Below are positions 16,970 to 26,421 of a stretch of DNA of 64,000 nt, one piece after another. Position 1 is the stretch's first letter; the number at the start of each line of letters is the position of its first letter. The stretch is from Clostridium sp. BJN0001 (GTDB taxonomy: Bacteria; Bacillota; Clostridia; Clostridiales; Clostridiaceae), in contig NZ_CP094971.1 in the NCBI RefSeq assembly GCF_022869825.1, positions 745,501 to 809,500 on the forward strand, given 5' to 3'. The position numbers were made by a program, and so were the translations under genes. Under the pieces are notes generated by a model. It saw only the letters and a list, made by a program, of their open reading frames with translations. It was not told the origin of the DNA and searched no databases.

Positions 16970-17872
16970 GTGAAGAGAGTGGACATTATTTATATTTTGA
17001 AAGCAGCTATCGTAGCTATAGTTGAAGGACTTACTGAATTTATACCAGTATCATCTACAGGTCATATGATTCTTACATCAAGCATTATAAATTTTCATGG
17101 TAGTTTCGTAAAAATGTTTGAAGTTGTAATTCAGCTTGGAGCTATATTAGCAGTAGTTGTATTATATTGGAACAAAATAAGAGACAGCTTAATAGATTTT
17201 TTTACATATATATTTATAGCAATAAAAAATCTATTTAGAAGTCTTAGTGGTAAACCTACAGAGAGATTAAGAGGTCAAGTAGGATTTAAATTCGGAATAA
17301 ATGTAATTATAGGTTCTATACCTGCCTTAATTGTGGGCATGCTATGCTATGATACAATAAAGGAAAAGCTATTTTCAGCATGGGCCGTTATTGTAGGCTT
17401 TTTAGTTGGAGGTATACTTCTTATAGTAATTGAAAATATTTTTAGAAAACAGAAACATAAGATAAGAGATGTCGATCATATAAGCTATCTTCAGTCTTTT
17501 AAAATAGGATGTTTTCAATGTCTTTCTATGTGGCCTGGAATGTCAAGAAGTGCATCTACTATAATGGGAGGCTGGATATCAGGACTTTCAACACCAGTAG
17601 CTGCAGAATATTCATTCTTTTTAGCAATACCTGCAATGGTAGGTTCTTCTTTTATAGATCTTTTAAAATTTGATTATTCGCTTATGGATTCTACAAAAAT
17701 CACAGCATTAATAGTAGGATTTGTTGTAGCTTTTATCGTTGCACTAGTTGTAATGAAGAAATTTGTAGATTATTTAAAGAAGAAACCAATGAGAGTGTTT
17801 GCTGTCTATAGAATAGGAGCTGCAATTGTATTTACAATCCTAATGTATATGGGATGTTTATCTATGCAGTAG
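16970..17872 (+). CDS. uppP: Undecaprenyl-diphosphatase UppP (BacA)
   Basis: About 300-aa integral membrane enzyme that dephosphorylates undecaprenyl diphosphate to recycle the lipid carrier for peptidoglycan and confers bacitracin tolerance. The two family motifs are present: EGLTEFIPVSSTGHM (residues ~18-32, catalytic Glu and His) and PGMSRSAST (~190, with the catalytic Arg). About eight hydrophobic helices. Start GTG 16970 is given, but the in-frame GTG at 16979 (VDIIYILKA) fits the usual UppP N-terminus and is equally likely. It follows the two membrane-anchored proteins by 23 bp. Confidence 0.95.
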   Translation: MKRVDIIYILKAAIVAIVEGLTEFIPVSSTGHMILTSSIINFHGSFVKMFEVVIQLGAILAVVVLYWNKIRDSLIDFFTYIFIAIKNLFRSLSGKPTERLRGQVGFKFGINVIIGSIPALIVGMLCYDTIKEKLFSAWAVIVGFLVGGILLIVIENIFRKQKHKIRDVDHISYLQSFKIGCFQCLSMWPGMSRSASTIMGGWISGLSTPVAAEYSFFLAIPAMVGSSFIDLLKFDYSLMDSTKITALIVGFVVAFIVALVVMKKFVDYLKKKPMRVFAVYRIGAAIVFTILMYMGCLSMQ

Positions 17873-18027
17873 TGTTAAATAAAATTAACAATTATATCCT
17901 CTAATAGATATAAAAATAAGAATATTTAAAAAAGTTTTTGAGTAAGAATAAAGTATAAGTTCTGTTTGGAATTATATTTTATTCTTTTTTATTATTTGGA
18001 TATTTTTAGTATTTGGAGGAGTATATT

Positions 18028-19125
18028 ATGGAAAAGGGAAGAAAGAAGATAGCACTTTTAACAGGAGGAGGAGACTGTCCTGGATTAAATGCTGTTATAA
18101 GAGCAGTTACAAGATCTGCAATACTTAATTATGGATATGATGTTATAGGGTTTAAATTTGGCTATAGAGGTCTTTACAAAAATGATTATATGAATCTTGA
18201 TTTAAAATCTGTATCAGGATTAATATCAAAAGGAGGAACAATACTTTATAGTTCAAATAAAGATAATCTTTTTGATTATACAGTTATAGAGAATGGAAAA
18301 GAAGTAAAAAAAGATGTATCAGATGTAGCTATAGAAAATTTAAAGAAAGATGGAGTTGATGCTCTTGTAATAATAGGTGGTGATGGAACTTTAACATCTG
18401 CTAGAGATTTTTCAAGAAAAGGAGTGAATGTTGTTGCAGTTCCTAAAACAATTGATAATGATTTAGGTTCTACTGATATTACATTTGGTTTTAATACAGC
18501 ACTTAATACTGCAACAGAAGCTCTTGACAGGCTTCATACTACAGCAGAATCACATCATAGAGTTATGATTCTTGAAGTTATGGGAAGAAATGCAGGATGG
18601 ATTGCATTAGAGTCTGGAATAGCAGGCTCAGCTGATGTTATATTAATACCAGAAATACCATACAGTATAGAAAAAATAGCTGAAAAGATAGAGAGCAGGA
18701 AAAAAGAAGGAAAGGAATTTACTATAATTGTTGCAGCTGAAGGGGCAAAACCTGAAAATGGTGATATTAGCGTTGCAAAAATAGTAAAAGATAGTCCGGA
18801 TCCTATAAGACTTGGAGGAATAGGCAATAAAATTTTAGAAGATCTTGAAAAGGTAGTAAAAGAAAATGAAATAAGATGTACTGTTTTAGGTCATCTTCAA
18901 AGAGGCGGCACAACATGCACATTTGATAGAATTTTATCCACAAGATACGGAGTATATGCAGTTGAACTTATCGCAAAAGAAAAGTATGGAAATATGGTCA
19001 CTCTTAGAGGAAACAGTATATCATATGACAGTCTTGAAAATGTAATAGGAAATAATAAAACTGTTGATAAAAATGGAGAACTTGTTATGACCGCTAAAAA
19101 AATAGGAATAAGCTTTGGCGAGTGA
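18028..19125 (+). CDS. pfkA: 6-phosphofructokinase, group III (mixed-substrate) type
   Basis: 365-aa glycolytic enzyme phosphorylating fructose 6-phosphate. ATG 18028 follows GGAGGAG; TTG 18013 overlaps that site. GGGDCPGLN (13-21) forms the phosphate loop, GGDGT is near 117, PKTIDND near 139 (catalytic Asp), and MGRNAGWIAL follows. The phosphodonor determinants are Gly in GGDG (ATP-type) and Lys in PKTIDND (shared with PPi enzymes); this Gly/Lys pair marks group III ATP-dependent enzymes rather than bacterial PfkA with PGTIDND. ATP use is likely; PPi use cannot be excluded. The gene ends at the edge of multi-hairpin element copy C. Confidence 0.9.
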   Translation: MEKGRKKIALLTGGGDCPGLNAVIRAVTRSAILNYGYDVIGFKFGYRGLYKNDYMNLDLKSVSGLISKGGTILYSSNKDNLFDYTVIENGKEVKKDVSDVAIENLKKDGVDALVIIGGDGTLTSARDFSRKGVNVVAVPKTIDNDLGSTDITFGFNTALNTATEALDRLHTTAESHHRVMILEVMGRNAGWIALESGIAGSADVILIPEIPYSIEKIAEKIESRKKEGKEFTIIVAAEGAKPENGDISVAKIVKDSPDPIRLGGIGNKILEDLEKVVKENEIRCTVLGHLQRGGTTCTFDRILSTRYGVYAVELIAKEKYGNMVTLRGNSISYDSLENVIGNNKTVDKNGELVMTAKKIGISFGE

Positions 19126-19392
19126 GGGAATACCAAAGGACAAAGGACAAAGGACAATTGACAAATGTTGAGGTTTCTGCTTGGACGCAGAAACTTTGAA
19201 TTTGATAGAATTGATAGTGAGCTAATGTATAATTGTGGTTGTTTCTGCTTAAGTCGCAGAAACTTTGTATTGAGCTTTCGCTTCAGGCGAAAGCTTTAGT
19301 ATTTTGCGAGAATAGCAAAATACCATAAAATGAAATTCCTACGGAATTTCTACATTATTTGTCATTTGTCATTTGAAAGTTTGTCATTTATA
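19126..19392 (+). repeat. Multi-hairpin intergenic element, copy C
   Basis: Left arm of AAAGGACAAAGGACAA words (19135-19166). H1 occurs twice: GTTTCTGC/GCAGAAAC at 19172-19193 and 19241-19263, with different loops. H2 AGCTTTCGC/GCGAAAGCT is at 19273-19295. H3 is TATTTTGC/GCAAAATA (~19301-19322), in which both arms differ from copies A and B in a paired way. H4 GAAATTCC/GGAATTTC is at 19333-19351. The right arm TTTGTCATTTGTCATTTG (19359-19376) closes it. It abuts the pyr promoter. Confidence 0.85.
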
Positions 19393-19395
19393 TTA

Positions 19396-19424
19396 TTGAC
19401 ATAAACTAAAAATAGTGTTATTCT
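19396..19424 (+). promoter_or_regulatory. Promoter of the pyrimidine operon
   Basis: TTGACA (19396-19401), 17-bp spacer, TATTCT (19419-19424). It lies right before a probable PyrR-regulated leader. Confidence 0.7.
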
Positions 19425-19435
19425 ACATAAAAGAA

Positions 19436-19590
19436 AAACCTTTAATTTGATCCAGAGAGATTAATAAGGAAGTTAAAATTTATTATATATTTTTATCCGG
19501 CTTTTTATAATTTTTATAATTTTATTTGCCGAAGATTAAGTAATGAAAGTAATTCTGCCTTCCTATTAATTTGGGAAGGCTTTTTTTTGC
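19436..19590 (+). promoter_or_regulatory. PyrR-type transcription attenuator in the pyrB leader
   Basis: 19439-19469 folds as a stem CCTTTAAT/ATTAATAAGG enclosing TTGATCCAGAGAG, which matches the PyrR binding loop (UCCAGAGAGG-type in Bacillus pyr leaders). Downstream, GCCTTCC/GGAAGGC (19557-19580) followed by T8 is the terminator. GGAAG at 19468-19472 can pair with CTTCC of the terminator's 5' arm, so an antiterminator competing with the terminator is possible. In the known mechanism, UMP-bound PyrR stabilises the upstream stem and causes termination. PyrR itself is not in the window. Confidence 0.78.
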
Positions 19591-19630
19591 AAAAATACAG
19601 ATTTTTATTTTAATTAAGGGAGCTGAAAAA

Positions 19631-20554
19631 ATGGAAAAACTAAGACATTTAATAGAACCTGAAGATTTTACAGTAGAAGAACTAGATGAGATTTTTAAAA
19701 TTGCACATAATATAATGGATTGCCCAAAAGAGTTTGCACATATATGTGATGGAAAAATTCTCGCAACACTTTTTTATGAACCAAGTACAAGAACAAGACT
19801 TAGCTTTGAAGCTGCAATGATGAGACTTGGTGGAAAGATATTAGGATTTTCAGAACCGAATTCAACATCTATAAGTAAAGGTGAAACAGTTGCTGATACA
19901 ATAAAAATGATTTCGATTTATTCAGATATAATTGCAATGAGACATCCAAGAGAAGGAGCAGCAAAAGTTGCAAGTATTTATTCAAGTGTTCCAATAATTA
20001 ACGCTGGAGATGGCGGACATCAGCATCCTACACAGACTCTTGCAGATCTTCTTACAATTCAAAGTTTAAAAAATGGTTTAAGTGGTCATACCATAGGACT
20101 TTGCGGAGATTTAAAATTCGGCAGAACAGTCCATTCACTTATAAAAGCCATGACAAGATATAAAGATAATAAATTTGTTCTTATATCACCTAAAGAACTT
20201 TCAATTCCAGAGTACATAAAAGAAGAAGTATTAGAGAAAAATAATATTCAATATAAAGAATCAGATAAACTTGAAGATTGTATAGGCGATCTTGATATTT
20301 TATATATGACAAGAATACAAAAAGAAAGATTCTTTAATGAAGAAGAATATAAAAGATTAAAAGACAGCTATATATTAGATAATAAAAAGATGGAACTTGC
20401 AGATAAAGATATGATAGTAATGCATCCACTACCAAGAGTTAATGAGATAGCATATGAAGTTGACTTAGATAGCCGTGCAGCATATTTTAAGCAGGCAAGA
20501 TACGCAATGTATGTTAGAATGGCACTTATATGCAAATTGTTAGGAGTGATGTAA
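19631..20554 (+). CDS. pyrB: Aspartate carbamoyltransferase catalytic chain
   Basis: 307-aa catalytic subunit joining carbamoyl phosphate and L-aspartate in de novo pyrimidine synthesis. [10 protein letters not shown] holds the carbamoyl-phosphate site, [12 protein letters not shown] the His134-type residue, and HPLPRVNEI the aspartate loop. The start is ATG 19631 after AAGGGAGC; the frame runs upstream to 19571 but through the attenuator. The neighbouring pyrI indicates a class B, allosteric dodecamer like that of E. coli. First gene of the seven-gene operon. Confidence 0.96.
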   Translation: MEKLRHLIEPEDFTVEELDEIFKIAHNIMDCPKEFAHICDGKILATLFYEPSTRTRLSFEAAMMRLGGKILGFSEPNSTSISKGETVADTIKMISIYSDIIAMRHPREGAAKVASIYSSVPIINAGDGGHQHPTQTLADLLTIQSLKNGLSGHTIGLCGDLKFGRTVHSLIKAMTRYKDNKFVLISPKELSIPEYIKEEVLEKNNIQYKESDKLEDCIGDLDILYMTRIQKERFFNEEEYKRLKDSYILDNKKMELADKDMIVMHPLPRVNEIAYEVDLDSRAAYFKQARYAMYVRMALICKLLGVM

Positions 20555-20556
20555 TA

Positions 20557-20979
20557 ATGTTAGAAGTAACAAGTTTAAAAAACGGAATCGTAATAGATCA
20601 TATAAAAGCAGGAACTGGAGTTAAAATCTTTAAGTATCTTAAACTTGATGAAAAAGGATATAACGTTGCACTTATAATAAATGCAGATAGTAAAAAGCTA
20701 GGCAAAAAAGATATAATTAAAATAGAAAACTGTGAAAATTTAGATTATAAAATACTTGGAATGTTATCACCAAGCATAACAATAAATGAAGTAAAAAACG
20801 AAAAGATAGTAAAAAAGATTACGCCTGATCTTCCAGAGAAGGTAGAAAATATAATAACATGTTCAAATCCAAGATGTATTACAAAAGTAGAGCAGTATGT
20901 ACCACAATCTTTTGTATTAGTTGATAAAGAGACTGGAAAGTACAGATGTGAATATTGTGATCAAATAACAACACTTTAA
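20557..20979 (+). CDS. pyrI: Aspartate carbamoyltransferase regulatory chain
   Basis: 140-aa subunit that gives feedback control (CTP inhibition, ATP activation in characterised enzymes). The C-terminal zinc site is complete: CSNPRC (CX4C) and CEYC (CX2C). ATG 20557 follows TAGGAG and lies 3 nt after the pyrB stop; an upstream in-frame start at 20530 lies inside pyrB and is unlikely. Confidence 0.95.
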   Translation: MLEVTSLKNGIVIDHIKAGTGVKIFKYLKLDEKGYNVALIINADSKKLGKKDIIKIENCENLDYKILGMLSPSITINEVKNEKIVKKITPDLPEKVENIITCSNPRCITKVEQYVPQSFVLVDKETGKYRCEYCDQITTL

Positions 20980-20997
20980 TTATAAGGGAGAGTTTTT

Positions 20998-22212
20998 ATG
21001 GAACTTTTATTAAAAAATGCGAGAATAGTAGATGCGTTTCAGGATTTTGTCGGTGACATATATGTAAAAGACGGAATAATTTCTGAAATAGGAAAAGATT
21101 TAAATAAAAAAGATGTAAAGACATACGATTTAAAATTAAAAACATTAATGCCTTCATTTGTAGATACTCATGCTCATTTTAGAGATCCAGGACTTACACA
21201 TAAAGAAGATATAAAAACGGGCTCAAGAGCGGCTTTAAGAGGAGGATATACAGGAGTATGCTTAATGGCTAATACAAAGCCTGTATGTTCATCAAAAGAA
21301 GTTTTAGAATATGTAAGAAAAAAATCAAAAGAATTAAATCTTATAGATATTCATCAGTGTATATCAGTTACTAAAGATTTTGACGGGGTTACATTAGATC
21401 ATTTAAAAGAATTTAAAGATGATAAATTAATTAAAGCAATATCAGATGATGGAAAAGGAGTTTCAAATTCAGATACAATGTATGAAGCAATGAAAATTGC
21501 CAAAGAATATGGATGGGTTATAATGTCTCATGCAGAAACTCCTGAATTTTCAAAAGTAGATATGAGAATTGCAGAAAATATGATGACTATAAGAGATTTA
21601 AGACTTGCAGAAATTACAGGTGCAAGACTTCATATGTGCCATGTAAGTACAAAGGAAGCTATAAAAGATATAATAGATGCAAAATTAAAGGGTGCAAATG
21701 TTACTCTTGAAGTAACTCCTCATCATATAGGACTTACATCAGATATATCAAATTATAGAGTTAATCCTCCTATAAGAGAAAAGGAAGATGTTAAAGCTAT
21801 AATTAAAGCTATAAAGCTTGGAATGGTTGATACAATAGGAACAGATCATGCACCTCATACAGCTGAGGATAAGAAAAATGGTTCACCTGGAATGGTAGGA
21901 CTCGAAACTGCATTTTCTGTATGTTATACTAATCTTGTAGTAAAAAATAATATTTCATTAAATAAGCTTAGTGAGCTTATGAGCTTTAATACAGCTAATA
22001 TTCTTTCAATGAATAAAGGAAGAATAAGCGTAGGATATGATGCTGATTTTGTAATTGTAGATACAGATAAAAAAGTCACTATCGATTCTTCTGAATTTGC
22101 ATCAAAAGGAAAGAATACTCCTTTTAATAATATGTGTCTTCAGGGAGAAGTTTTATGCACAATCAAAGCTGGAGAAGTAAAGTATCAAAACAAAAATATT
22201 AATATATTTTAG
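20998..22212 (+). CDS. pyrC: Dihydroorotase
   Basis: 404-aa zinc amidohydrolase converting carbamoyl aspartate to dihydroorotate. [10 protein letters not shown] gives the HxH metal pair and substrate Arg; [10 protein letters not shown] and TPHHIGLT carry further ligands; GTDHAPH holds the catalytic Asp. This pattern is that of type I dihydroorotases of Gram-positive bacteria. Ribosome site AAGGGAGAG. Confidence 0.95.
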   Translation: MELLLKNARIVDAFQDFVGDIYVKDGIISEIGKDLNKKDVKTYDLKLKTLMPSFVDTHAHFRDPGLTHKEDIKTGSRAALRGGYTGVCLMANTKPVCSSKEVLEYVRKKSKELNLIDIHQCISVTKDFDGVTLDHLKEFKDDKLIKAISDDGKGVSNSDTMYEAMKIAKEYGWVIMSHAETPEFSKVDMRIAENMMTIRDLRLAEITGARLHMCHVSTKEAIKDIIDAKLKGANVTLEVTPHHIGLTSDISNYRVNPPIREKEDVKAIIKAIKLGMVDTIGTDHAPHTAEDKKNGSPGMVGLETAFSVCYTNLVVKNNISLNKLSELMSFNTANILSMNKGRISVGYDADFVIVDTDKKVTIDSSEFASKGKNTPFNNMCLQGEVLCTIKAGEVKYQNKNINIF

Positions 22213-22223
22213 GGGGAAGAATA

Positions 22224-23096
22224 TTGAATAGTTATATTGCAGACAAATTGTATGACAGAATAGAAAAAAAAGGAGTTGTATGTGTTGGTCTTGATACATC
22301 ATACTCTTATATCCCAGAATACATAAAACAAAGCAAAAATTTAACAGATGCAATTTTTGAATTCAACAAAGAGATAATAGATGCAACTAAAGATTATGCT
22401 GCCTGTTTTAAAGTTCAGATAGCTTACTACGAAAGTTATGGAATTGATGGACTTTTAGCTTACAAAAAGACTCTTCAGTATTTAAGAGAAAATGATGAGA
22501 TAATAATCGCAGATATAAAAAGAGGAGATATAGCAGCAACTGCAAAGATGTATGCTAAAGCTCATTTTGAAGGAGACTTTGAAGCTGATTTTATAACTTT
22601 AAGTCCTTATATGGGATTTGACAGCATTGAGCCTTATATGGAATATTTAGAAGGCGGAAATAAAGGAGTGTTCTCACTTGTAAGAACATCAAATAAAGGT
22701 GCAGAAGATATTGAATATCTTGATACCAAAGATGGAAGAAAAGTTTATGAAGCAGTAGCAGATGGACTTTATGATATGGGAAAAGATATAAAAGGAAAGT
22801 GCGGATATAGTGCTATAGGAGCAGTTATGGGATGTACTCATGTAGAGGAAGGAAAACTTTTAAGAGAAAAATATAAAAATATGTTCTTCTTAATTCCAGG
22901 ATATGGTGCGCAAGGTGGAAAAGCTGAGGATGTTGCACTTTATCTAAATAATGGAAATGGTGGAATTGTAAACTCATCAAGAGGAATTATTACAGCATAT
23001 AAAAAGCTTCAAAGAAATGAAAAAGAATTTGCAGTATGTGCAGCTGAGGAAGCTCTAAAGATGAGAGATGCAATAAGAAAATGTGTAAAAAGATAG
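22224..23096 (+). CDS. pyrF: Orotidine-5'-phosphate decarboxylase (type 2)
   Basis: 290-aa TIM-barrel enzyme forming UMP from OMP. The catalytic Lys-Asp network is in IADIKRGDIAATA. The length and the CVGLDTSYSYIP and KVQIAYYESYG elements mark the longer type 2 subfamily. TTG start with AGGGGGAAG 6-7 nt upstream. Confidence 0.94.
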   Translation: MNSYIADKLYDRIEKKGVVCVGLDTSYSYIPEYIKQSKNLTDAIFEFNKEIIDATKDYAACFKVQIAYYESYGIDGLLAYKKTLQYLRENDEIIIADIKRGDIAATAKMYAKAHFEGDFEADFITLSPYMGFDSIEPYMEYLEGGNKGVFSLVRTSNKGAEDIEYLDTKDGRKVYEAVADGLYDMGKDIKGKCGYSAIGAVMGCTHVEEGKLLREKYKNMFFLIPGYGAQGGKAEDVALYLNNGNGGIVNSSRGIITAYKKLQRNEKEFAVCAAEEALKMRDAIRKCVKR

Positions 23097-23127
23097 AATT
23101 TATAATTTTTAGGAGGAAAAAGAAAGT

Positions 23128-23871
23128 ATGAAGCCTGAGTGTAAGGATGTAAGGGTTATATCAAATAAGGAAATATCAAAAGGAATTTTTAGACTTGCAG
23201 TTGAATGTGATGATAATTTTAATGCAGGACAGTTCTATATGCTTAAAGCAAAAGGTCAGACATTTTTAAAAAGACCTATAAGTGTATGTGAAAAAGAAGA
23301 TTCTAAACTTATTTTTGTTTATGCAGTAGTTGGAAAAGGTACAGAAGATATATCATCTTTAAAAGAAAATGATACAATTTCAATAACAGGTCCTCACGGA
23401 AATGGATTTGATATTCATAAGGCATACGGAAAAGCCGCAATTGTATCTGGAGGAATAGGAATAGCACCTATGCTTGGACTTGCAAAGAATCTTAGAAATA
23501 TTAATAAGTACGAAGAAATAGATCTTTATTCAGGATTTAGAGACGACATCTATCTTATTGACGAGATGGAAAAGTATGTTAATTCAATAAATATATCAAC
23601 AGACACAGGAAAAAATGGAGTTAAAGGATTTGTTACAGATCTTTTAAAACCTGAAGAATATGATACTGTTTTATGCTGCGGACCTGAAATAATGATGAAA
23701 AAAGTTATAGATATGTGCAAAGCTAAAAATGTAAAAGTATATGTTTCTATGGAAAAACATATGGCATGTGGAATAGGAGCTTGTCTTGTATGTACATGCA
23801 AAACAAAAGACGGAAACAAAAGAGCGTGCAAAGATGGTCCTGTTTTTGACGGATACGATGTAGAATTGTAA
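23128..23871 (+). CDS. pyrK: Dihydroorotate dehydrogenase B, electron-transfer subunit
   Basis: 247-aa iron-sulfur flavoprotein passing electrons from PyrD FMN to NAD+. FAD is bound by LKRPISVCE; the NAD site is around [15 protein letters not shown]; the C-terminal [2Fe-2S] ligands are CGIGACLVC...C (residues ~213-233). It precedes pyrD by 13 bp, as in the Bacillus and Lactococcus heterotetramer. Confidence 0.95.
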   Translation: MKPECKDVRVISNKEISKGIFRLAVECDDNFNAGQFYMLKAKGQTFLKRPISVCEKEDSKLIFVYAVVGKGTEDISSLKENDTISITGPHGNGFDIHKAYGKAAIVSGGIGIAPMLGLAKNLRNINKYEEIDLYSGFRDDIYLIDEMEKYVNSINISTDTGKNGVKGFVTDLLKPEEYDTVLCCGPEIMMKKVIDMCKAKNVKVYVSMEKHMACGIGACLVCTCKTKDGNKRACKDGPVFDGYDVEL

Positions 23872-23884
23872 AGGAGAGTTTAAG

Positions 23885-24784
23885 ATGTTAGAAGTAAAAA
23901 TAAATGGTGTTGATTTTAAAAATCCAGTAATAGCTGCATCTGGAACATTTGGCTTTGGACAGGAATATAATGATTTTTATGATGTTTCTGTTTTAGGAGG
24001 AATATCATCAAAAGGACTTACTATTAATAAAAAAGCAGGAAATGAAGGATTAAGAGTATATGAAGCAGCATCAGGAATGATAAATTCTGTAGGACTTCAG
24101 AATCCTGGAATAGATTCATTTATAGAACATGAACTTCCTTCAATGAAAAAGCTTGGAACTAATGTTATTGCAAATGTTGGTGGTGGTTCAATTGAAGAGT
24201 ACGAAAAAGCAGTATCAAAAATTGATAAGACAGATGTTGATATGATAGAACTTAACATATCATGTCCTAATGTAAAGCATGGTGGAATGGCGTTTGGAAT
24301 TAAAGCTGATGTTGCATATGATGTAGTAAGCAAGGTTAGAAAACTTACAAAAAAACCTCTTATGGTAAAACTTTCACCTAATGCTGAAAATATAGTAGAT
24401 ATGGCCCTTATGTGCGAAAAAGCTGGAGCAGATTCATTATCTCTTATAAATACAATTAAAGCTATGGCAATAGATATTTACAAGAGAAAGCCTGTATTTA
24501 ATAACGTTACAGCAGGACTTTCAGGCCCATGTGTAAAACCTATTGCACTTAGAATGGTTTATGAAGTGTCAAAAGCTGTAAGCGTGCCAGTTATAGGTCT
24601 TGGAGGAATACAGACAGGTGAAGATGCAATAGAATTTATGATGGCAGGTGCAAAAGCTATACAGATTGGAACTGTTAATTTTGTAGATCCTCTTTCAGGT
24701 AAAAGAATAGTATCTGAAATGGAAGACTTTTTAAAGAAACAGGGAATAAAAGATATAAACGAAATAGTAGGAATTATAAAATAA
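23885..24784 (+). CDS. pyrD: Dihydroorotate dehydrogenase B, catalytic subunit
   Basis: 299-aa FMN enzyme oxidising dihydroorotate to orotate. [12 protein letters not shown] carries the active-site Cys, typical of class 1B, and [14 protein letters not shown] the C-terminal FMN phosphate loop. AAGGAGAG ribosome site, directly behind pyrK, with which it forms the NAD+-linked enzyme. Confidence 0.96.
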   Translation: MLEVKINGVDFKNPVIAASGTFGFGQEYNDFYDVSVLGGISSKGLTINKKAGNEGLRVYEAASGMINSVGLQNPGIDSFIEHELPSMKKLGTNVIANVGGGSIEEYEKAVSKIDKTDVDMIELNISCPNVKHGGMAFGIKADVAYDVVSKVRKLTKKPLMVKLSPNAENIVDMALMCEKAGADSLSLINTIKAMAIDIYKRKPVFNNVTAGLSGPCVKPIALRMVYEVSKAVSVPVIGLGGIQTGEDAIEFMMAGAKAIQIGTVNFVDPLSGKRIVSEMEDFLKKQGIKDINEIVGIIK

Positions 24785-24811
24785 ATATTTTTATAGTGTG
24801 GAGGAGAAATT

Positions 24812-25492
24812 ATGCAAGAATATAAAAAACAATTTATCGAATTCATGGTTGAAAGTAATGTTTTAACATTTGGAGATTTTGTAACAAAGAGTGGAAGAAA
24901 GACACCATTTTTTATTAATGCTGGAAATTATCAATCAGGAAGTGAACTTTCAAAACTTGGAGAATTTTATGCAGAAGCAATAAAAGAACATTTTGGTGAT
25001 GAATATGATATACTATTTGGACCTGCATATAAAGGAATTCCAATAAGTGTTACAACAGCAATTGCATTATCAAATAAGTATGATATAGAAGTTAAATATT
25101 GCTCAAACAGAAAAGAAATAAAAGACCATGGTGATAAAGGAATACTTCTTGGAAGTAAGTTAAAAGATAATGATAGAATCATAATTGTTGAAGATGTTAC
25201 AACAGCAGGAACTTCAGTTTATGAAACAATGCCTATATTAAAATCAGAGGCTGATGTAGATGTAAAGGGACTTATTATCTCAGTTGATAGAATGGAAAAA
25301 GGTCATGGCGAAAAGTCTGCACTTACTGAATTAACAGAAAAATTTGGATTAAAAACATGTTCTATAGTTAATATGGAAGAAGTTGTAGAGTATCTTTACA
25401 ACAAAGAAATAAATGGAAAAATTGTAATTAATGACGAAATAAAAAGTAGAATAGATGATTATTATAAAAAATATGGTGCAGTAGAAAAATAA
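24812..25492 (+). CDS. pyrE: Orotate phosphoribosyltransferase
   Basis: 226-aa enzyme making OMP from orotate and PRPP. The PRPP motif is IIIVEDVTTAGTS, and FGPAYKGIPIS and YCSNRKEIKDHG are typical of the family. Last gene of the operon; the pfl leader promoter begins 2 nt after its stop. Confidence 0.96.
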   Translation: MQEYKKQFIEFMVESNVLTFGDFVTKSGRKTPFFINAGNYQSGSELSKLGEFYAEAIKEHFGDEYDILFGPAYKGIPISVTTAIALSNKYDIEVKYCSNRKEIKDHGDKGILLGSKLKDNDRIIIVEDVTTAGTSVYETMPILKSEADVDVKGLIISVDRMEKGHGEKSALTELTEKFGLKTCSIVNMEEVVEYLYNKEINGKIVINDEIKSRIDDYYKKYGAVEK

Positions 25493-25494
25493 TA

Positions 25495-25523
25495 TTGACA
25501 TTAAAATTAGAATCTGATAATAT
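25495..25523 (+). promoter_or_regulatory. Promoter of the pfl leader
   Basis: TTGACA (25495-25500), 17-bp spacer, TAATAT (25518-25523). It starts the ZTP riboswitch transcript. Confidence 0.6.
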
Positions 25524-25534
25524 AAACATATCGA

Positions 25535-25632
25535 TTGATCATATGACTGACGGAAGTGGAGTATACCACGGGAAGTATGATTAAAAAAGGCCGACCGTCT
25601 GGGCGAAAAGTTCAGACGTCGGCTTTTTTTAA
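25535..25632 (+). ncRNA. ZTP riboswitch (pfl motif) with terminator platform
   Basis: Matches the pfl/ZTP consensus. P1 is GATCATA/TATGATT (25537-25543 with 25576-25582). The internal loop is GACTGACGGAA, then GTGG/CCAC and GGGAAG; the 3' pseudoknot part is CCGACCGTCTGGGC (25591-25604). The 3' part is also the 5' arm of a terminator stem with CAGACGTCGGC and T7 (to 25630). In the class, ZTP/ZMP binding, a signal of 10-formyl-THF shortage, prevents termination. The motif was first named for its position before pfl genes, exactly the case here. Confidence 0.92.
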
Positions 25633-25660
25633 TCTTATTTATTAATTAAGGAGGCAGCAT

Positions 25661-26371
25661 ATGGTTAAAGGAAGAATTCATTCTTTTGAATCAATGGGTC
25701 TTGTTGATGGACCAGGAATAAGAACAGTTATTTTTATGCAAGGATGTCTTTTAAGATGTAAGTATTGTCATAATCCTGATACATGGAAATGCGAAAGCGA
25801 AAAGCTTTATACTCCTTTAGAGGTAGTTAAGAAAGTAGAAAGGTATAAACCGTATTTTTCTTCAGGTGGTGGTGTAACATTTTCTGGTGGAGAACCTCTT
25901 TTGCAGCCAGAGTTTTTACTTGAAACTCTTAAACTTTTAAAAGAAAGAGGAATAAATACATGTATAGATACAGCTGGATATGGTTATGGTAATTATGATG
26001 AAATACTTAAATACACAGACCTTGTTTTATATGATGTAAAACATTATACAAAAGAAGGATACAAAAATATTACATCAGGAAATATTTTAAAGACACAAGA
26101 ATTTTTAAAAGCTATGATAAGAAATAATACTAAGATGTGGATAAGACATGTTGTTGTACCAAATCTTACAGATTCGCGTGAGCACATTTATGGACTTAAA
26201 AAATACATAGAAAAGATTCCTAATGTATTAAAAGTTCAGCTTCTTCCGTATCATGTTCTTGGAGTAAATAAATATGAAAAGATGAAAATTAAATACCCGT
26301 TAGATGGTGTAAAGCCTATGGATAAAAAAATAACAGATACCCTTTTAAAAGAATTTTTTGGGGAATACTAA
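25661..26371 (+). CDS. pflA: Pyruvate formate-lyase activating enzyme
   Basis: 236-aa radical SAM enzyme that installs the glycyl radical on PflB. The [4Fe-4S] motif is CLLRCKYC (CxxxCxxC), preceded by VDGPGIRTVIFMQGC; FSGGEPLLQ is the SAM-binding GGE motif. Located between the ZTP riboswitch and pflB, so both genes should respond to formyl-folate status. Ribosome site AAGGAGG. Confidence 0.96.
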   Translation: MVKGRIHSFESMGLVDGPGIRTVIFMQGCLLRCKYCHNPDTWKCESEKLYTPLEVVKKVERYKPYFSSGGGVTFSGGEPLLQPEFLLETLKLLKERGINTCIDTAGYGYGNYDEILKYTDLVLYDVKHYTKEGYKNITSGNILKTQEFLKAMIRNNTKMWIRHVVVPNLTDSREHIYGLKKYIEKIPNVLKVQLLPYHVLGVNKYEKMKIKYPLDGVKPMDKKITDTLLKEFFGEY

Positions 26372-26421
26372 ATAAAAAATATTCAGAATAATCTGAAAAA
26401 TTATAGTTAAGGAGTAATATT

